From positions 2,587 through 8,813 of the forward strand of contig DOMV01000399.1 in NCBI GenBank assembly GCA_003509805.1: a stretch of 6,227 bases of DNA, read 5' to 3'. This DNA is from Planctomycetaceae bacterium. GTDB taxonomy: Bacteria; Planctomycetota; Planctomycetia; Pirellulales; Thermoguttaceae. Each line of letters starts with the position of its first letter. The stretch's first letter is position 1. The notes below the pieces were generated by a model. The model was not told the DNA's origin, ran no database searches, and worked only from the letters and a program-made list of their open reading frames with translations. This document shows, one piece after another, positions 1-5,893 of this stretch. The translations under genes and the position numbers were made by a program.

Positions 1-248
1 CCGTCGCGCACGTCGGGCAGCGCCCGGCTGACGATGACGCTCATGGCGTAGGTCAGGTAACTGCCCCGCATTTCATCTTCAATGGAAAGCCGGAGGATTT
101 TTTCGCCGGTTTCCCCGCCGGTTTCGTCGACGGCCCCTTCGACGGCGTCCGGAGACGGTGTCCCGTCGCTCTCCCGGGCAAAATCGTTCGGTCGGGAGTC
201 GTCAAAATGCTGCGGTGTTTCTTGTGGAAATTGATCGTCGGACGACAA
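1..248 (-). CDS. gyrA: DNA gyrase subunit A, N-terminal part (runs off the window)
   Basis: GyrA is the DNA-cleaving subunit of the A2B2 type II topoisomerase that introduces negative supercoils. Only about 82 codons are present; the gene continues past base 1. The assignment rests on the near-invariant N-terminal signature YAMSVIVSRALPDVRD (about residues 67-82), preceded by GSYLT. This form (VIVSRALPDVRDG) fits GyrA better than ParC. The start is taken as TTG at 248-246, the first usable start after an in-frame TGA at 254-252; AGGGG lies 6 bases upstream as a ribosome binding site. That start gives about 60 residues before the conserved SYLTYAM, against roughly 20 in E. coli GyrA. The extra part is acidic and rich in D, E, P, G and T, so probably disordered. 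An ATG for residue 60 exists but would remove the conserved lead-in SIEDE. The catalytic tyrosine lies outside the window. Confidence 0.88.
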   Translation of the reverse strand, partial: MSSDDQFPQETPQHFDDSRPNDFARESDGTPSPDAVEGAVDETGGETGEKILRLSIEDEMRGSYLTYAMSVIVSRALPDVRD

Positions 249-570
249 AGCTCACCCCTTTCGGCGAAAACGTGAAAGTACCGTGCAGGCACTGGAAAAA
301 TCAAGAAAGGGACACGGAGAACACCGTGTATTCGCAGGGCGTCCGCATCCGAAATCCAACCCCTTCATTGTACCGGAAAACCCGGGCCGCGAAAAGCCCC
401 CGCACGGCCCCCACACATGTTCCGGGTAGGTCGGCGTTTTGTAGGCAAACGCCCATAAAATCCGGAAAGGAGCGTGAATGAATTGACAATGGATCATTGA
501 CAATGGACAACGGGGAGGACGCAAGCGGATTCCTTGTTACGACGGTTGAATTGCATCTCTCCGTTATCCA
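249..570. other. Intergenic region between gyrA and the flippase-like gene
   Basis: No convincing coding sequence is present. On the minus strand, TACAAT (372-367) is a possible -10 box for gyrA, but the -35 position (TTTTCG with a 17-base spacer) is poor. A six-base-pair GC inverted repeat (CGGCCC at 405-410, GGGCCG at 384-389), followed on the minus strand by GGGTTTT, could weakly terminate the upstream flippase-like gene; it overlaps the putative -35. The left end carries the gyrA ribosome binding site. The right end carries the TTGACAATGGA direct repeats and their inverted partner, described separately. Confidence 0.5.
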
Positions 571-582
571 TTATCCATTCCG
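482..582. repeat. TTGACAATGG direct repeat with inverted partner
   Basis: ATTGACAATGGA occurs twice (482-493 and 496-507), separated by two bases. The following CAATGGACAACGG is matched in inverted orientation by CCGTTATCCATTA at 561-573, next to a second TCCATT unit, giving an imperfect stem with a loop of about 47 bases. The right arm overlaps the last codons and the TAA stop of the flippase-like gene. This style of ATTGACAATGG/CCATTATCC repeat looks like an intergenic repeat family rather than a gene-specific site. Confidence 0.6.
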
Positions 583-1572
583 CCGCCTTCGTTTCGGCAA
601 AAGTACGGCGGAGGCGGCGAGTTCGGCGAGAATGGAGATCAATCGTTGCATCGCGGCAATCACGAGCGCGACCGCTTCCGGATCGATCGCAACCGCATCC
701 GGATCGGTTGCGCCGACGGCATTTCCGGCAAGCATTGCGGCGAAGTACAGTTTCAGGAGTTGGACGAGTCCCCATTCGCGCACCATGAAACCGCCGGGAA
801 TCATGGTCAGGAACCCGAGAACGAGCGACATGGCGACGGCGGCGGTGAAACGGGGCAGATGTTCGAGCAGGCCGCCCGGATCGAAACCGATTCCGCGAAT
901 CGTGGCCCAAAGCCCGGCGCCGAGCAGTATCCAGGTGATGCTCATCAGTCCCCACCCGACGGCCAGCGTACCGAGGTTGAGGCCCCGCAATTTCACGTCG
1001 ATTTCCGGGTCGCCCCGGCCGACGCCGCATTTTTTCGCGAGAAAACGAAAAAGCGGCGGATGCAGCGGGAGTGCGGCGACGCACATCATGCCGACGGCGG
1101 TGAGCGTGAACAGGCTTTGCTGCGGATGGCCGCGAAACCAGACGATGATGATGACGGCCGAGAGAAAAGCGCCGACGGCCATCATCGTGAGCGTTTCGAA
1201 AAAAACGGCGACCGCGGCGATGCCGGGACGAACGTGGTCGCCTGAAACGAGGCCGGCCCGGAGAATGACGACCATCGCCTTTCCGGGAACATATTTGCCG
1301 AGATGCCCGATGTAATAGGCCCGGACCGTGTCGTAAAGACGGGGTCGCTGTCCGAGAGACCGCATGACCAGATACCAGAATGCGCAGGCCGGGATATAAG
1401 CGAGCAGGTAAATCAGGCCGGAAAGGCCGAGCCAACCGTACCGGAAGCGCCAGGGATAATGCGTCAACTGCGCCCGGGATTGATGGAGTTCGTGGATGAC
1501 CCAACCCAGGATCAGGATCACGATCGCCCATTTCAGGATCGCGACCAGGCGTTTTTTCCATGCGGTATTCAT
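571..1572 (-). CDS. Flippase-like integral membrane protein, lysylphosphatidylglycerol synthase TM family (PF03706-like)
   Basis: This 333-residue protein is almost entirely hydrophobic, with about seven or eight membrane segments (roughly 10-27, 47-70, 115-146, 155-172, 198-224, 244-262, 295-325). It has the family's landmarks: GHLGKYVPGK at 89-98, FFETLTM at 124-130 and PGGFMVREWG at 259-268. The family includes the flippase half of MprF and proteins such as HpnL and AglD that handle lipids or polyisoprenoid carriers in the cytoplasmic membrane. Here there is no C-terminal aminoacyl-transferase domain, so lysyl-lipid synthesis is not expected; the substrate is unknown. The C-terminus is basic (KRRRRNG). 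The start is ATG 1572, chosen because GGTGA lies 8 bases upstream; an in-frame GTG at 1584 would add four residues, because AATACCGC is duplicated there. It lies 114 bases downstream of tadA on the same strand. Confidence 0.85.
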   Translation of the reverse strand: MNTAWKKRLVAILKWAIVILILGWVIHELHQSRAQLTHYPWRFRYGWLGLSGLIYLLAYIPACAFWYLVMRSLGQRPRLYDTVRAYYIGHLGKYVPGKAMVVILRAGLVSGDHVRPGIAAVAVFFETLTMMAVGAFLSAVIIIVWFRGHPQQSLFTLTAVGMMCVAALPLHPPLFRFLAKKCGVGRGDPEIDVKLRGLNLGTLAVGWGLMSITWILLGAGLWATIRGIGFDPGGLLEHLPRFTAAVAMSLVLGFLTMIPGGFMVREWGLVQLLKLYFAAMLAGNAVGATDPDAVAIDPEAVALVIAAMQRLISILAELAASAVLLPKRRRRNG

Positions 1573-1624
1573 GGCGGTATTCACCGGCTTGCGTCAATCG
1601 AACATGGTCCCGTTTACGGCACGG

Positions 1625-1665
1625 TGTATTGCGGTACAGTGTAGCCGTTCAAAGCAATGATTGCA
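1625..1665 (-). promoter_or_regulatory. Possible promoter of the flippase-like gene
   Basis: In the tadA-flippase gap the minus strand shows TTGCAA, a 17-base spacer and TACACT. Each box matches four of six sigma70 consensus positions. This would allow transcription of the membrane-protein gene independent of tadA. It is a weak call made by eye. Confidence 0.25.
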
Positions 1666-1686
1666 ACGTGGGCATGTTTCGGCGAT

Positions 1687-2157
1687 TCACTTCACATCCC
1701 GTCGGGCCCGAAAAAAATCGCTCAGCATTTTTCCGCATTCGTGGGCCAAAACGCCGCCGATGATTTCGCTCCGGTGGTTTAGACGGGGATCGTCGAGAAG
1801 ACGGTACAAGGTATCGACGGCCCCCGCTTTCGGATCGGCGGCCCCGTAGACGACCCGTGGGATGCGGGCGAGAACGATCGCTCCGGCACACATCGGACAT
1901 GGTTCGAGCGTGACGTAAAGCGTACAATCGTCGAGCCGCCAATTACCGATCGAGGCCGCCGCCTGTGTGATCGCAAGCATCTCGGCGTGGGCGGTCGGAT
2001 CCCGGAGTGTTTCACGACGGTTATGATCGGCGGCGATCACCCGGCCGTTTTTAACGACGACCGCGCCGACGGGAACTTCGTTTTCCCCGGCGGCGGTTCC
2101 GGCCAGCAGCATCGCTTCCCGCATGAAACGTTCATGTACGAGAGAATCGTCCATCAT
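1687..2157 (-). CDS. tadA: tRNA-specific adenosine deaminase TadA
   Basis: TadA deaminates adenosine 34 to inosine in the anticodon wobble position of tRNA-Arg(ACG), so that one tRNA reads several CGN codons; it acts in the cytoplasm as a homodimer. The 156-residue product has the usual family length. It carries the zinc-dependent deaminase signature: HAE at 57-59 (zinc ligand H57 and proton-shuttling E59) and PCPMC at 86-90 (zinc ligands C87 and C90). It also has VPVGAVVV near 28-35, DHNRRE and DPTAHAEM, all typical of TadA rather than of cytidine or guanine deaminases. The reading frame stays open 61 codons upstream into the znuA-like gene, but homology begins at the ATG-ATG pair at 2157-2152. 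No strong ribosome binding site is seen (GGAAG sits 13 bases upstream). It lies 85 bases after the lipoprotein gene on the same strand. Confidence 0.93.
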   Translation of the reverse strand: MMDDSLVHERFMREAMLLAGTAAGENEVPVGAVVVKNGRVIAADHNRRETLRDPTAHAEMLAITQAAASIGNWRLDDCTLYVTLEPCPMCAGAIVLARIPRVVYGAADPKAGAVDTLYRLLDDPRLNHRSEIIGGVLAHECGKMLSDFFRARRDVK

Positions 2158-2242
2158 GGCGTGTCGGTCTTCCGATAAAAAAGGCGCGCGACGGAACCGG
2201 TCCCGCACGGTTTCATGGTGTCGCCCGTCGGCATGGCGACCG

Positions 2243-3355
2243 TCAACGTTCCGGGGCCGATTCGGATTCGACGAACAAGCGGACAAATTCGGCGATCGAT
2301 TCCAGCGGATTCGGTCCGAGCGTCGAATGAACGACGACACGCCCGCCCGTGGATTTCGCGATCATCCCGGCGGCGGAATGGTTGAATTGCGGCTGCACGA
2401 AAATCGTCGGCCGGGATTCCGTCGACACCGAGTCGATCCAGCGGACCAGTTCCCGCGGTCGCGGGGCACGTCCTTCGAACTCGACCGCCCGCTGCGTCAA
2501 CCCGAACTCGTCGCACAAGTACCCGTAGGCCGGATGAAAAACGTAAACCGTCCGGCCGCGATACGGTGCGAGTTCCTTCGCGATCCGTTCGTGCAATCGA
2601 TCGATTTCCGCATCCAGTTTTTCCCTGTTCGAACGGTACGTCGAAGCGTTGTCCGGATCGACGGCGGAAAGGGTGTCGCATACGGTCGCCGCCTGGCGTT
2701 TCAGGCATGAGGTTCCCATCCAGGTATGGACATCCCTTCCATCCGCATCGGCACACACTTCGCTTTCGTGAGAATGCTCCGCGTGGGCATGCAACTCATG
2801 GGCATGCAACTCATGGGAATGACCGGCAAGTTCCTCCTCCCCGTGGGAATGCAACTCCATCGGGCGCATCGAAACACCCCGGCGAAAATCGACGACTTCC
2901 AATCGCGGGGCGATCGCGTTCAATTTGGACAGGAGGGATTCTTCGAAAGCGAAACCGATACGAAAATAAATTTTCGACCGGGCCAATCGGGCGACGGTTT
3001 CCGGTGAAGGCTGATATGTTTCCGGTTCCCGGCCGTTTGGGACGAGAATGTCGGCGACAACGTGATCGCCTCCGATGCGCTCGACCAGGTATGTTTGCGG
3101 TTCGACGGACACGATCACGGCGATTTTATCGACGCTTCTACCAGCGGACCCGGTTTCCTCGGTCCCACCGGATTCCCGGCGACAGGCCGTCGTCATCAAC
3201 AGGCAGGCGAAGGCGAGTATACTGAAAGCCATTGAAATTCTCCGAAGCCGGCGCATCCGGGAAATTTCAACAGCCTTCAGTATATCGAAACGTTTCCCAT
3301 ATCGAAATCGGTGGAGGCGGGCGCGCCGTGCGGAAAGTCGTTCCGTTTTATGCAT
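2243..3355 (-). CDS. ZnuA/TroA-type metal-binding lipoprotein of an ABC transporter, with a palindromic repeat in its leader
   Basis: This is a periplasmic solute-binding protein of the zinc/manganese ABC uptake family (PF01297-like), 370 residues from this start. Residues 94-129 (from ETGSAG, with LVPNGREPETYQPSP) match the first metal-site region; HTW at 210-212 and HPAYGY at 274-279 carry two of the expected histidine ligands. The usual first histidine (PHxY) is replaced by glutamate (E112 in PETY). A loop at about 169-196 has ten histidines in HSH and HELHA units, as in zinc-binding ZnuA. The signal peptide ends in LLMTTAC, a somewhat atypical lipobox with C58 as the likely lipidated residue. 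ATG 3355 is preferred because GGAGG lies 10 bases upstream; ATG 3256 would give a more ordinary leader of 24 residues but has no binding site. Bases 3217-3284 are a repeat-R palindrome read in frame. The partner permease and ATPase are not in the window. Confidence 0.88.
   Translation of the reverse strand: MHKTERLSARRARLHRFRYGKRFDILKAVEISRMRRLRRISMAFSILAFACLLMTTACRRESGGTEETGSAGRSVDKIAVIVSVEPQTYLVERIGGDHVVADILVPNGREPETYQPSPETVARLARSKIYFRIGFAFEESLLSKLNAIAPRLEVVDFRRGVSMRPMELHSHGEEELAGHSHELHAHELHAHAEHSHESEVCADADGRDVHTWMGTSCLKRQAATVCDTLSAVDPDNASTYRSNREKLDAEIDRLHERIAKELAPYRGRTVYVFHPAYGYLCDEFGLTQRAVEFEGRAPRPRELVRWIDSVSTESRPTIFVQPQFNHSAAGMIAKSTGGRVVVHSTLGPNPLESIAEFVRLFVESESAPER
2784..2813 (-). repeat. 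15-bp tandem duplication in the histidine-rich loop
   Basis: TGGGCATGCAACTCA is present twice in perfect tandem (2784-2798, 2799-2813). On the coding strand it gives the repeated HELHA of the histidine-rich loop. A third, diverged unit (TGGGAATGCAACTCCA) lies about 35 bases on. The loop seems to have grown by slippage or unequal exchange, keeping the reading frame. Confidence 0.85.
3217..3284. repeat. Repeat R, two copies head to head forming a palindrome inside the lipoprotein gene
   Basis: The left copy (3217-3250, plus orientation) reads GTATACTGAAAGCC, then ATTGAAATTC, then TCCGAAGCCG. The right copy (3257-3284, inverted) reads CCGGGAAATTTCAACAG followed by CCTTCAGTATA. The two arms pair over almost their whole length around a short centre near 3251. 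On the minus strand the palindrome is open in the frame of the metal-binding lipoprotein and encodes FDILKAVEIS, a basic centre and ISMAFSIL, the last being the start of the hydrophobic core of the signal peptide. Close relatives of this repeat lie in intergenic DNA at 4951, 5336 and 6189. Confidence 0.85.
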
Positions 3356-3380
3356 CCGTTTTGTGCCTCCGTTTTCGGCT

Positions 3381-4658
3381 TCAGAATTTGATGGTGACCG
3401 AAACGCCGCCGGAAAACTGGTCTTTCCTGCCGCCGGGGGAACCGTCCCGGGGTTTGTTGAACGGTAATGTTCCGTCGCTGATATCATACCGGATTTCCGG
3501 CCGGACAATCAACCATGTGTTCGGTTTCCAATTCGTGCCGAAGGAAAGATTGTACCGGTCGTACTCCATTCCGCTTTTGGTGAAACGATGCATCCAGCCG
3601 AACCGGGCGCCGAGAGACCACTCGGGCGTCAACTTGTAAATGAGTTCCTGGTTGATTCCGTATTCCAAACGACCACCGGACCCCGTTTTTTGATCCCGGA
3701 GAACCCATTCGAAAGCGTAGTCGGTCCTTTTATGCTTGTAACCGATGATAAACGACTGGACAAAGGAGAAGCGGTCGTCGCGGGTTCGTGTTTTCGTGTC
3801 CAGCCGGGCAAGCGCCGAATACGCGAACTTGATCCGTTTGTTCCATTGATAGGAAATATCGCCGAGAAAAGCGTTTTCGTTTTCCGGATGAAAACGTCGG
3901 TTCTCGCCGTTGACCCAACCGCCGAACACGGAAAGCCGGCTGTTGACATTCCATGTTCCGAGAACTCCCGTAAAGGTTTCAGGCAAAACCTCGCGGGAAT
4001 CCGAAAACGAGTAAAAGAAACGATCCGGCGAAAGGATCGATTCCGAACTCATCGTCGAAAGAAACTTACCCATTTTAACACTGAAATCCCGGGTCCCCGC
4101 CTCAAGATACATTTGAGGTAACGCCGTATAGTAATCGCCGTTTACCCAAGTTCCGCGATCCGCGTCGCTTTCCAGACCTTCGGACTGGAGGAAAACGGCA
4201 TCGGTTCCGAACATGAAATCGATTCGGCCGCCCACGTCGAAGCGGCGATGGGAGCCGAGTTTCTTACCGACGTTGAGATACAATTGGTTCAACTGAAAAT
4301 CCGATTGCCGAACATTTTGTAAAAGTTCGGTATTGCCGCCGTCCGGATCGGGAAAGCCGTTTTCGTAGGCGTTTTTCCTGCCGTAACTATTTGCAAACAA
4401 ACCGCTTTCGAGATGCCCGCCGGCGAACCAGAGGGACGATTTCCGGGAATCGCCCGGAGCGGACTCTTTACGCACAATCGGCGCGCAAGGGTCCATCGAC
4501 ACGGAATCGTCCGCCGCTGCCGCCGTGACCGTCATGAACATCACCATGAATATCACGGGGAACAAGAGGACGTTCACGGCAATCAAACCGCTGAAAAAAC
4601 GGCGAAAATTACCGGCGCGAGCAAAAGCCAACAGGTGGAATGGAATATGTTTCAACAA
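3381..4658 (-). CDS. Outer-membrane beta-barrel porin, BBP2-like (PF07642-like)
   Basis: The protein is predicted to be an outer-membrane channel. The 425-residue frame has a basic stretch (RAGNFRR, about 14-20), a long hydrophobic core (21-44) and an AAAAD cleavage region near 46-50. The rest is rich in alternating hydrophobic strands with Y, W, F and G, and ends in VTIKF, the terminal aromatic residue used for barrel insertion. The stretch MGKFLSTMSSESILSPDR (196-213), followed by FFYSFS and ETFTGVLGTW, matches the most conserved part of BBP2 porins, which are frequent in planctomycetes. The start is uncertain: TTG 4658 is the most upstream option after a stop, and no ribosome binding site precedes it or the TTG at 4631. 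Only 25 bases separate its TGA from the next gene, a metal-binding lipoprotein, so a role in metal entry is a reasonable inference; the substrate is not visible in the sequence. Confidence 0.8.
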   Translation of the reverse strand: MLKHIPFHLLAFARAGNFRRFFSGLIAVNVLLFPVIFMVMFMTVTAAAADDSVSMDPCAPIVRKESAPGDSRKSSLWFAGGHLESGLFANSYGRKNAYENGFPDPDGGNTELLQNVRQSDFQLNQLYLNVGKKLGSHRRFDVGGRIDFMFGTDAVFLQSEGLESDADRGTWVNGDYYTALPQMYLEAGTRDFSVKMGKFLSTMSSESILSPDRFFYSFSDSREVLPETFTGVLGTWNVNSRLSVFGGWVNGENRRFHPENENAFLGDISYQWNKRIKFAYSALARLDTKTRTRDDRFSFVQSFIIGYKHKRTDYAFEWVLRDQKTGSGGRLEYGINQELIYKLTPEWSLGARFGWMHRFTKSGMEYDRYNLSFGTNWKPNTWLIVRPEIRYDISDGTLPFNKPRDGSPGGRKDQFSGGVSVTIKF

Positions 4659-4763
4659 AATTGTCGTTTGCGATTCGGCGGACAGGGCGCCCTTCTCAAT
4701 CTGTCAGGAGAAGGAACGGGATTCCCTTTTATGATTTCTGTCTTTATCGACATACAATACACA

Positions 4764-4921
4764 CCGTAAACGGCCTGATAATCCTCCTGCGCACAATCCC
4801 GCGCATGACCGCCCGCCGCTCGAACGATCCGTTGCTGTCATGATACAAACAGCCGTTAAGGGCGAGTGAGTGCGGCAGGCAGACGTGACCAAATATTCAT
4901 TTTCATCGCGTTTCCAGTGTA
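4764..4921 (+). repeat. Repeat H, copy 1 (hairpin element)
   Basis: The copy starts with CCGTAAACGGCCTGATAA and ends with CGCGTTTCCAGTGTA, both shared with copy 2. In the middle, GCCCGCCGCTCG (4811-4822) pairs with CGAG and GCGGCAGGC (4863-4880), with one C-A mismatch and an asymmetric bulge. Inside this stem AACG pairs with CGTT and GCTGT with ACAGC, around a ten-base loop. No poly-T run follows, so it is not an ordinary terminator. The strand given is only the orientation in which the three copies align. Confidence 0.8.
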
Positions 4922-4950
4922 TCTCCTATCGGCCGCCGGTGCTTTCCAAC

Positions 4951-4985
4951 TGTACGGAAGGCGTCCGAAATTTCCCGAAAGCATC
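4951..4985 (+). repeat. Repeat R, diverged copy
   Basis: TGTACGGAAGGC, then GTCCGAAATTTCCCGAAAGC, matches the better copy at 5336-5369 at most positions, including the exact GAAATTTCCCGAA core. It lies about 30 bases after H copy 1. No inverted partner of comparable quality is visible nearby. Confidence 0.55.
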
Positions 4986-5076
4986 CTTTTTGCACCAAAA
5001 ACCATACAACCTTGTTCGCAAATTTCATATTGGCGAAAATATGCAAAAAACAACCTTTGTGCTGGAGCCGGTTGGT

Positions 5077-5104
5077 TTGTTCGATTAATCCGCCTGTTTA
5101 TACT
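5077..5104 (+). promoter_or_regulatory. Possible promoter at the start of H copy 2
   Basis: TTGTTC (5077-5082), a 16-base spacer and TATACT (5099-5104) lie so that transcription would start within the first bases of H copy 2. The -10 box matches five of six consensus positions and the -35 three of six. If real, the H element is transcribed in the plus direction. This is a weak call by eye. Confidence 0.25.
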
Positions 5105-5262
5105 GTAAACGGCCTGATAACTACAGCCTGAAACGGTCCCCGCGGACAATCGCCTGCCGCTCGAACGAAACGTTTATGTTATTATACAAACATCGGTTAG
5201 GGGCGAGTGAGTGCGGCAGGCAGACTTGACCAAACAACCAATTTCACCGCGTTTCCAGTGTA
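5104..5262 (+). repeat. Repeat H, copy 2 (hairpin element)
   Basis: This is the best-formed copy. TGTAAACGGCCTGATAA opens it. GCCTGCCGC and TCG (5152-5163) pair with CGAG and GCGGCAGGC (5204-5221), a perfect nine-pair basal stem. The apical part pairs ATGT with ACAT where copy 1 has CTGT with ACAG, so one base pair is changed on both sides. The 3' part, with ACTTGACCAAA and CGCGTTTCCAGTGTA, is shared with copy 1. Confidence 0.82.
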
Positions 5263-5335
5263 AACCCGCGAATCAATGGAATCTTGGTGCCAGGCCCAGC
5301 ATCCGCGGCCCAAGTGGCTTTATCACAGTGTTCAG

Positions 5336-5441
5336 GTATACTGAAGGCTGTTGAAATTTCCCGAAGCCGACTTTCAAGGAGCCTGTTTTCCGAAGGTAAA
5401 CAGGCGGTTCAACCGGAAAACTCAACCGGCTTCGGTATAGC
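5336..5441. repeat. Repeat R pair: one good copy and a degenerate inverted copy
   Basis: The left copy (5336-5369) reads GTATACTGAAGGCTG, then TTGAAATTTCCCGAAGCCG. The inverted right copy (about 5410-5441) ends in CAACCGGCTTCGGTATAG, which pairs with the left end except at a few positions. Between them CCTGTTT and AAACAGG form a seven-pair hairpin. The layout is the same as in the lipoprotein gene but with about 40 extra bases in the centre and more decay in the right arm. Confidence 0.7.
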
Positions 5442-5453
5442 ACCGTGGAAACA

Positions 5454-5498
5454 CCGTGCTCCGGAAGCCCCTTGGCTCATTGTTGATGCGGAGCACGG
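5454..5498. repeat. Perfect ten-base-pair inverted repeat upstream of rpsU promoter
   Basis: CCGTGCTCCG (5454-5463) and CGGAGCACGG (5489-5498) pair perfectly. The 25-base loop holds a smaller AGCC/GGCT hairpin. It ends 38 bases before the rpsU -35 box. No T-run follows on either strand, so it is more likely a DNA-level site or the remains of a repeat than a terminator. The left arm is preceded by a repeated CACCGTG. Confidence 0.6.
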
Positions 5499-5535
5499 CA
5501 AGGACGAAATTTTGCCGGATTTCGCGCCCGCCCGC

Positions 5536-5564
5536 TGGACACCGCCCGGGATCGTCGCTATAAT
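5536..5564 (+). promoter_or_regulatory. sigma70-type promoter of rpsU
   Basis: TGGACA (5536-5541) matches the -35 consensus at five of six bases, the spacer is exactly 17 bases, and TATAAT (5559-5564) is a perfect -10 box. Transcription would start near 5571, leaving a leader of about 100 bases before the GTG start of rpsU. The leader has two short stems (CGGA/TCCG and GGCG/CGCC, 5590-5625), too small to call a regulatory structure. Confidence 0.75.
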
Positions 5565-5671
5565 CCACTGTTTGGTCCGCTTTTCTGCGCGGAGGTTGCG
5601 TCCGGCGTTTCGCCTTGACCTTATCAATTCACAAGTTCCCGAAAACCCATTAGAAAGAAAGGTGCGTTTAG

Positions 5672-5887
5672 GTGGTCAAACTTACATTGCGAGAAAAGGA
5701 GCTGATCGGGGATGCCGTCCGTCGGTTCCGAAAATTGGTCGAAAGAAGCGGAATCAAAAAAGAAATGCGGCGACGGGAAAGCTACGAGAAGCCGAGTGAA
5801 ATCAAGCGCCGCGCCCGGCTTCGTGCCGAACGGAGAGTCAAACGCCTGGTGCTGATCGCCAAGAATCCGCGCCTTGCGAATATGTAA
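5672..5887 (+). CDS. rpsU: Small ribosomal subunit protein bS21
   Basis: bS21 is a small basic protein of the 30S subunit, near the 3' end of 16S rRNA, that helps mRNA selection during initiation. The 71-residue product has the family core AVRRFRKLVERSGIKKEMRR (residues 15-34), then ESYEKPSEIKRRARLRAERR (35-54). About a third of the residues are Arg or Lys, and the length is normal. The start is GTG 5672, with AAAGG centred about 9 bases upstream; an upstream frame that overlaps it is out of phase. The gene stands alone on the plus strand, with its own strong promoter at 5536-5564, and is not followed by another gene in the window. H copy 3 begins seven bases after its stop, so that hairpin is probably the 3' untranslated end of the transcript. 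Confidence 0.95.
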   Translation: MVKLTLREKELIGDAVRRFRKLVERSGIKKEMRRRESYEKPSEIKRRARLRAERRVKRLVLIAKNPRLANM

Positions 5888-5893
5888 GTGACA

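Larger units (their letters stand above)
4659..5671. other. Large repeat-rich intergenic region between porin gene and rpsU
   Basis: About 1 kb separates the divergent porin and rpsU genes. I see no convincing coding sequence: open frames here lack family features and ribosome binding sites. It holds two H repeats, several R repeats, an AT-rich stretch with small hairpins (about 4985-5100), a ten-base-pair inverted repeat (5454-5498) and the rpsU promoter. A possible porin promoter on the minus strand (TTTACG, 16 bases, GATAAA, near 4744-4772) overlaps the start of the first H copy and is weak. Confidence 0.6.

Noticed and set aside
249..524. Short minus-strand frames between gyrA and the flippase-like gene
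   Set aside because: They have no ribosome binding sites, no recognisable features and overlap putative regulatory DNA.
497..1315. Long plus-strand open frame opposite the flippase-like gene
   Set aside because: Its translation has no family features and is a shadow of the strongly supported membrane protein on the minus strand.
494..1597. Long arginine-rich minus-strand frame overlapping the flippase-like gene
   Set aside because: It is the same gene read in the wrong frame; the composition (runs of R, H, G, P) is typical of a GC-rich shadow.
2158..2242. Terminator after the lipoprotein gene
   Set aside because: The minus strand has a T-run (2176-2182), but the only stem before it is five pairs with a long loop, too weak to call.
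4811..4880. tRNA-like or integron attC-like reading of the H hairpin
   Set aside because: A TTCGA-like T-loop is visible on the minus strand, but there is no acceptor stem or anticodon arm; the expected attC core pairs (RYYYAAC with GTTRRRY) are not present in all copies.
5284..5799. Plus-strand frame of 171 codons across the R repeat and rpsU
   Set aside because: It overlaps rpsU out of frame, includes repeat DNA and the rpsU promoter, and shows no domain.
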